This document shows, one piece after another, positions 43,783 through 47,226 of a DNA stretch of 47,226 nucleotides. The notes under the pieces are model-generated. The model saw only the letters and a list, made by a program, of their open reading frames with translations. It made no database searches and was not told the origin of the DNA. Numbering within the stretch: position 1 is the stretch's first letter; every line of letters begins with the position of its first letter. The position numbers were made by a program, and so were the translations under genes. Location of the stretch: NCBI GenBank assembly GCA_016789225.1, contig JAEURI010000103.1:1-47226 (forward strand). The letters run 5' to 3'. This stretch comes from Anaerolineales bacterium. GTDB lineage: Bacteria; Chloroflexota; Anaerolineae; Anaerolineales; Villigracilaceae.

Positions 43783-45438
43783 GTGTCATTCATCATTAAA
43801 TGCCTCGATTGCGGGCACAATGCGCCATACTACCCCACCTCCATCACCTGCCCGAAATGCGGAAGCCAGTGGCGCGAGGCGGAATACGATTATGAACTAC
43901 TAGCAAGAACCCTCCCAGAAAAACTCCTAAAGAGACCGCATGACCTTTGGCGATATCGGGAATTATTGCCGGTTCGCAATCCCAATACCAGCCTGTCACT
44001 GGGGGAAGGCTATACTCCGTTAATTCGGGCCGTCAACCTGGGCATGATGCTGGGATGCCCCAATATTTTCATCAAAGACGAACGACAGGGTCCGACCGCC
44101 TCCTTCAAGGACCGTCAGGCCTCTGTGACAATCGCTGCCCTGAAAGAAGCGGGCATTACGGAAATGGTCGCCGCTTCGACAGGCAACGTCGCCATCTCGT
44201 ATTCCGCGTATGCCTCCCGGGCGGGGATGAAGCTTTGGGCTTTTGTCACCAGCCTCGTTCCGTCGGTTAAGATGCGCGAGATCGCTCTCTATGGCAGCCA
44301 GGTTATCAAGATCACGGGGTCGTACGATCAGTGCAAACAGGTTGCCGCCGAATTCGCCCGCCAGCGCAGCCTTTACCTGGATATGGGCGCGCGAACGATC
44401 ACATCCATTGAAGCCATGAAGACCATTGCATATGAGATATCTGAACAATTGACCGATATTCTAGGTCCGGGAGATACCTCGCCGTGGCGCACGCCTGATT
44501 GGTATGTGCAGGCCATCAGCGGCGGGATGGGGGCATTAGGCGTTCACAAGGGTTTTCGAGAAATGCAGCAAATGGGCTGGGTGGACCGCATCCCCGCCAT
44601 GGCTCCCATTCAGGCCGAAGGCTGTGCCCCAATGGTTAACAGCTGGAAGAAAGGCTTGGAAAAGGCCGAGCCGGTGATTTCACCAAAGACGCGTATCGAA
44701 ACCCTTGCCACAGGTGACCCGGGACGTTCGTATGAATTTTTGCGTGGTCATGTCAACAGCACGAACGGCGCATTCGAAAGCGTCACGGATGAAGAAGCCT
44801 TTCGCGCCATGCATGTACTCGCAAAAATGGAGGGGATTTCTGCCGAGCCTGCTGCCGCAGCTGCATTTGCCGGGTTGTTTAAATTGATCCGTGCAGGGGT
44901 GATCAAACCCAGCGACACGGTGGTTGTAAATTGCACCGGTCACACCATGCCGGCCGAGCAGGGCATTTTGGGTGAGAATTGGTCGCGCGATGTGAAATTC
45001 CCATCCCTTGCTCAGGCTGCTCAGGAAGAAGGCCTACTCTCCGCGTTAACGCAGGTGGCTCCGGAACGTTTCCCCAAGATCGTCATCGTGGAAGATATTC
45101 TTGAAGCGCGCCGCCTCATCCGCCGAATCTTGCAGTCACAGGGAAATTTCACCATTTTGGAGGCAGGCAACGGACGGGAAGGACTCGATATCATCCAACG
45201 TGAACTGCCCGATCTGGTAATCCTCGACCTGATGATGCCAGAGATGGATGGATTTACGGTCATCGAAGAATTGCGGGGCAATCCGCAAACAGCGACAATC
45301 CCAGTGATCGTTGCCACTGCCAAGGAATTGACACCCGACGAAAAGAACCGCCTCAGCGGTCATATTCAGGCATTGCTGCAAAAAGGGGATTTCCTCAACG
45401 ATGAATTCCTGGAAGAAGTTAAATCCCTTTTGAAGTAA
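43783..45438 (+). CDS. Threonine synthase fused to a C-terminal response regulator receiver domain
   Basis: I choose the GTG at 43783 (551 residues), behind AGGAG and directly before the conserved zinc ribbon; an upstream TTG at 43747 would place the -10 box inside the gene. Residues 7-26 form a ribbon (C7, C10, C23, C26). The PLP fold-type II core has K109 in ASFKDRQ, STGNVAIS for phosphate or cofactor contact, and GEGYTPLI before it. Threonine synthase converts O-phosphohomoserine to threonine. After the normal end (HTMPAEQGILG) a linker leads to a receiver (about 430-551): E and D in IVEDI, acceptor D482 in LVILDLMMP, Thr in VATA, Lys in LLQKGDF. Its end resembles the kinase's second receiver. 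Phosphorylation may control the enzyme or its location. This is an unusual fusion. Confidence 0.9.
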   Translation: MSFIIKCLDCGHNAPYYPTSITCPKCGSQWREAEYDYELLARTLPEKLLKRPHDLWRYRELLPVRNPNTSLSLGEGYTPLIRAVNLGMMLGCPNIFIKDERQGPTASFKDRQASVTIAALKEAGITEMVAASTGNVAISYSAYASRAGMKLWAFVTSLVPSVKMREIALYGSQVIKITGSYDQCKQVAAEFARQRSLYLDMGARTITSIEAMKTIAYEISEQLTDILGPGDTSPWRTPDWYVQAISGGMGALGVHKGFREMQQMGWVDRIPAMAPIQAEGCAPMVNSWKKGLEKAEPVISPKTRIETLATGDPGRSYEFLRGHVNSTNGAFESVTDEEAFRAMHVLAKMEGISAEPAAAAAFAGLFKLIRAGVIKPSDTVVVNCTGHTMPAEQGILGENWSRDVKFPSLAQAAQEEGLLSALTQVAPERFPKIVIVEDILEARRLIRRILQSQGNFTILEAGNGREGLDIIQRELPDLVILDLMMPEMDGFTVIEELRGNPQTATIPVIVATAKELTPDEKNRLSGHIQALLQKGDFLNDEFLEEVKSLLK

Positions 45439-45448
45439 ATGATGTTAC

Positions 45449-46498
45449 TTGAAGGGTGCGCTGCGCCAGACAGGGTACAACGATCTCACCAAGCTACTTC
45501 AGCCCAATTGGGTGCAGCACATTTCGGAATCGGATAAAAGGCTGGCAGGCTTGTCAAAAAAACAAACAGCCGGGATTTGGGCAGCATTTAGTTCGGCGCT
45601 CTTTCTCGGAATGGCGCCCGTTTTCGGAAAACTCGCCATCACACAGGGGTTCACACCGTTCGCCGTGGTCGCCCTGCGAACCGGTTTGGCTGCCGGGATC
45701 ATGCTGGTTGTGATCCTCCTTTTCTACCGACAATATTTATACATATTCCCGGTTGGCCTTATCGGCTGTGCGCTGGCCGGGGTGATCAATGGCCTGGGCT
45801 CGCTTTTCTACTATCTTGCCCTTCAGCGCCTCGATGCCAGTGTGGGACAACTTCTTTATTCGCTTTATCCCTTCTTTGTTGCGCTCTGGCTGATCCTTGA
45901 TCACCAACCCCCAAGCCCGCTCACCCTCTTTCGTATCATTCTAGCCACGGCGGCTGTGCTGCTCCTGACCAATGTACCCAATCATCCAATGGATCTGGTC
46001 GGTGTGGTCATGATGATCGGTGCATCGATCCTTTACGCCATGCACCTGCCGATCAACCAACGCGTGCTTTATGAAGTTCCCGCACCCACAGTGGCTCTCT
46101 ACACTCTGTTGTCCATGAGCGCTGTAGTGATTCCTGCTTATTTGATATTCGACCGGGCCTGGCCCGTTGGAACAGTACCATGGGGACCGGTTATCGGGTT
46201 GACTTTTGTAACCGTATTTTCACGCATTGCCTTGTTCCTTGGTGTAAAAAAGATCGGCGGGATGCAAACCGCCCTGCTTGGACTCGCCGAACTCTTGATC
46301 GCCATCTTCTTTAGCAAGCTTTTACTGGGCGAGAGTTTCGCCCTCACCCAGTGGCTGGGCGCACTCGGACTCGGCCTGAGCCTGATCCTCGTAATGTACG
46401 AAAAACCCACCCCGCCGACACATAGCGGCAAAACCGGCTGGCTCTCCTGGATCCGCCCACCCAGCCTGCCCAAGGATGTGTTCGGGCCGTATGAGTGA
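45449..46498 (+). CDS. EamA/DMT-superfamily transporter
   Basis: The longest frame starts at TTG 45449 (349 residues), but no Shine-Dalgarno sequence supports it. GTG at 45511 or TTG at 45550, nearer the first membrane helix, are alternatives. From about residue 43 the protein has ten hydrophobic helices in two EamA repeats, with GSLFYYLALQRLDASVGQLLYSLYPFFVAL in the first half and GGMQTALLGLAELLIAIFFS in the second. Family members export amino acids and other metabolites. It follows the threonine synthase fusion by 10 nt, so amino-acid export is possible but unproven. The C-terminal tail is Pro-rich. Confidence 0.87.
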   Translation: MKGALRQTGYNDLTKLLQPNWVQHISESDKRLAGLSKKQTAGIWAAFSSALFLGMAPVFGKLAITQGFTPFAVVALRTGLAAGIMLVVILLFYRQYLYIFPVGLIGCALAGVINGLGSLFYYLALQRLDASVGQLLYSLYPFFVALWLILDHQPPSPLTLFRIILATAAVLLLTNVPNHPMDLVGVVMMIGASILYAMHLPINQRVLYEVPAPTVALYTLLSMSAVVIPAYLIFDRAWPVGTVPWGPVIGLTFVTVFSRIALFLGVKKIGGMQTALLGLAELLIAIFFSKLLLGESFALTQWLGALGLGLSLILVMYEKPTPPTHSGKTGWLSWIRPPSLPKDVFGPYE

Positions 46499-46522
46499 GG
46501 TTCTTTCCCCGCGCTAGGACGC

Positions 46523-46750
46523 ATGGCCCAAGCGGACACCATCATCCCGCCGGGCGTGCAGGGACTGGATCGCTATGCCTACGTCAACAACTCGCCGATG
46601 AATTTTGTCGACCCGACGGGGCATAAACCTGATTGTGATGGAGATGGTTGGTGTGGAGATTATAGTAGTGACTATTCTGGTGGAGATGCAATATTGGATT
46701 CTTGGCGTCAAAGAAACCCCGTTCTTTTCAATTATTTAGGAGGCCCGTAA
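46523..46750 (+). pseudogene. Truncated RHS-repeat C-terminus with short variable tip
   Basis: The 75-residue frame contains the RHS core end GLDRYAYVNNSPMNFVDPTGH (preceded by AQADTI), which normally closes a protein of over a thousand residues. In-frame codons continue upstream only to about 46511, directly after the transporter stop, so the body is lost. After DPTGH comes a 41-residue tip rich in Asp/Gly/Ser with two Cys. Such tips are usually toxins, but this one is very short and not recognisable. Base composition becomes AT-rich from the tip on. It is most likely a displaced orphan RHS tip, translationally coupled to the next gene through TAATG. Confidence 0.75.
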
Positions 46751-47127
46751 TGAGTCATCAAATCCGAGTTAGATTAAAAACAATAGTACAAAGGGCAAAG
46801 GCTTTTTTTGATAAAACAGATATATACGCCTTAGTGTTTGCGCCACCCACGATAGGCTTCTCTGTTTATCTTATCATCTTTTTTATCTTTGAATTCATTT
46901 CGGAAAAGCCTGTTTCCGAATCTTTTATTTATCTTGGAGGCGGAGTCGTATTTTTGCTAACATGCATAGGAGGATTAGCTGAAATTTACAAAAAAGAGAT
47001 GCCATTTATTTTTGGAAAGGTTATAAAAGGCAGCTTAGCAATTATATCTGGAGCGATTATTTTAATTCTTATGGTCGTTTCGAGCATAGCGGCCTTTATT
47101 TATGGCATAAGAGTGTTGTTGCGTTAA
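46750..47127 (+). CDS. Small membrane protein coupled to the RHS tip (possible immunity protein)
   Basis: The ATG at 46750 overlaps the RHS stop (TAATG) and has GGAGG 6 nt upstream. The 125-residue product has three or four hydrophobic helices (ALVFAPPTIGFSVYLIIFFIF, YLGGGVVFLLTCIGGL, LAIISGAIILILMVVSSIAAFIYGI) and a basic N-terminus. The family is not recognised. Its position behind an RHS tip, its short length and its low GC content fit an immunity protein of a polymorphic toxin pair, as inference only. The low GC contrasts with the transporter upstream and indicates horizontal acquisition. Confidence 0.7.
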   Translation: MSHQIRVRLKTIVQRAKAFFDKTDIYALVFAPPTIGFSVYLIIFFIFEFISEKPVSESFIYLGGGVVFLLTCIGGLAEIYKKEMPFIFGKVIKGSLAIISGAIILILMVVSSIAAFIYGIRVLLR

Positions 47128-47226
47128 ATCTATAGATATTAGACCTTGTCCCGCGCACGCTGAAACAAATCCCTATCGGCTTGCGTGCCCTCATCGACGA
47201 CACCATCGTGCTCAAAACCGTCGATT
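47128..47226. other. Unassigned window edge, possible partial ORF
   Basis: The first 15 nt are AT-rich; from about 47143 the GC content rises again. One plus-strand frame from the stop at about 47130 to the edge is open (ending IGLRALIDDTIVLKTVD) but has no start codon, and a minus-strand frame is also open. Neither is long enough to identify. It may mark the right border of the foreign patch. Confidence 0.3.

Noticed and set aside
46523..46750. Complete RHS toxin gene
   Set aside because: Only the final core segment remains; the frame cannot be extended into RHS repeats upstream because the transporter gene ends there.
1..47226. CRISPR array, integrase, transposase or prophage
   Set aside because: No regularly spaced direct repeats and no integrase, transposase or phage structural motifs were found. 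The tRNA-Gly is not followed by a direct-repeat attachment site that I could see.

Overview
The window looks like a chromosomal segment of a Chloroflexota bacterium, probably an Anaerolineae relative. This is an inference from gene style (families of GAF-domain receptors, DUF58 plus TgpA-like pair, PLP enzyme with zinc ribbon), moderate GC, and dispersed palindromes; no rRNA or ribosomal protein is present to confirm it. Most genes are intact and closely packed.

Region 1 (1-13.9 kb) is a mixed housekeeping block. On the minus strand are a pyruvate-kinase-like protein cut by the window edge, a vWA/zinc-ribbon protein and a NadM-like nucleotidyltransferase. On the plus strand are a radical SAM/HhH protein of the DNA modification/repair type, a DUF58 protein overlapping a TgpA-like transglutaminase, a SET-domain protein, a HAD phosphatase and a polyprenyl diphosphate synthase. 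A large patatin-like phospholipase and a small unknown gene lie on the minus strand. A tRNA-Gly(CCC) with a near-perfect promoter and its own terminator closes the block. Several promoters have the -10 box only 6-7 nt from the start codon, so leaderless mRNAs are likely.

Region 2 (13.99-43.67 kb) is the striking part: fifteen co-directional, often overlapping genes. Two stand-alone receiver proteins come first. Eleven consecutive membrane-anchored GAF-domain proteins follow. They carry varied input modules (Cache/HAMP, helical bundle/HAMP, six-helix membrane bundles, and one hybrid of membrane bundle plus Cache), but none shows a histidine kinase, methyl-accepting, cyclase or other output domain. 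A ParA/Soj-type ATPase is next, overlapped by the only kinase, a GAF-PAS-GAF-HisKA-HATPase-REC-REC hybrid with a basic, proline-rich N-terminal tail. I read this as one candidate multi-receptor signalling assembly: many GAF receptors feeding a single kinase, possibly positioned by the ParA ATPase, with phosphotransfer to free or fused receivers. This reading is inference; the gene content is directly visible.

Region 3 (43.7-47.2 kb) holds a threonine synthase fused in frame to a C-terminal receiver domain that resembles the last receiver of the neighbouring kinase, then an EamA transporter. The window ends with an AT-rich foreign-looking patch: a truncated RHS C-terminus coupled to a small membrane protein, as in toxin-tip/immunity remnants.
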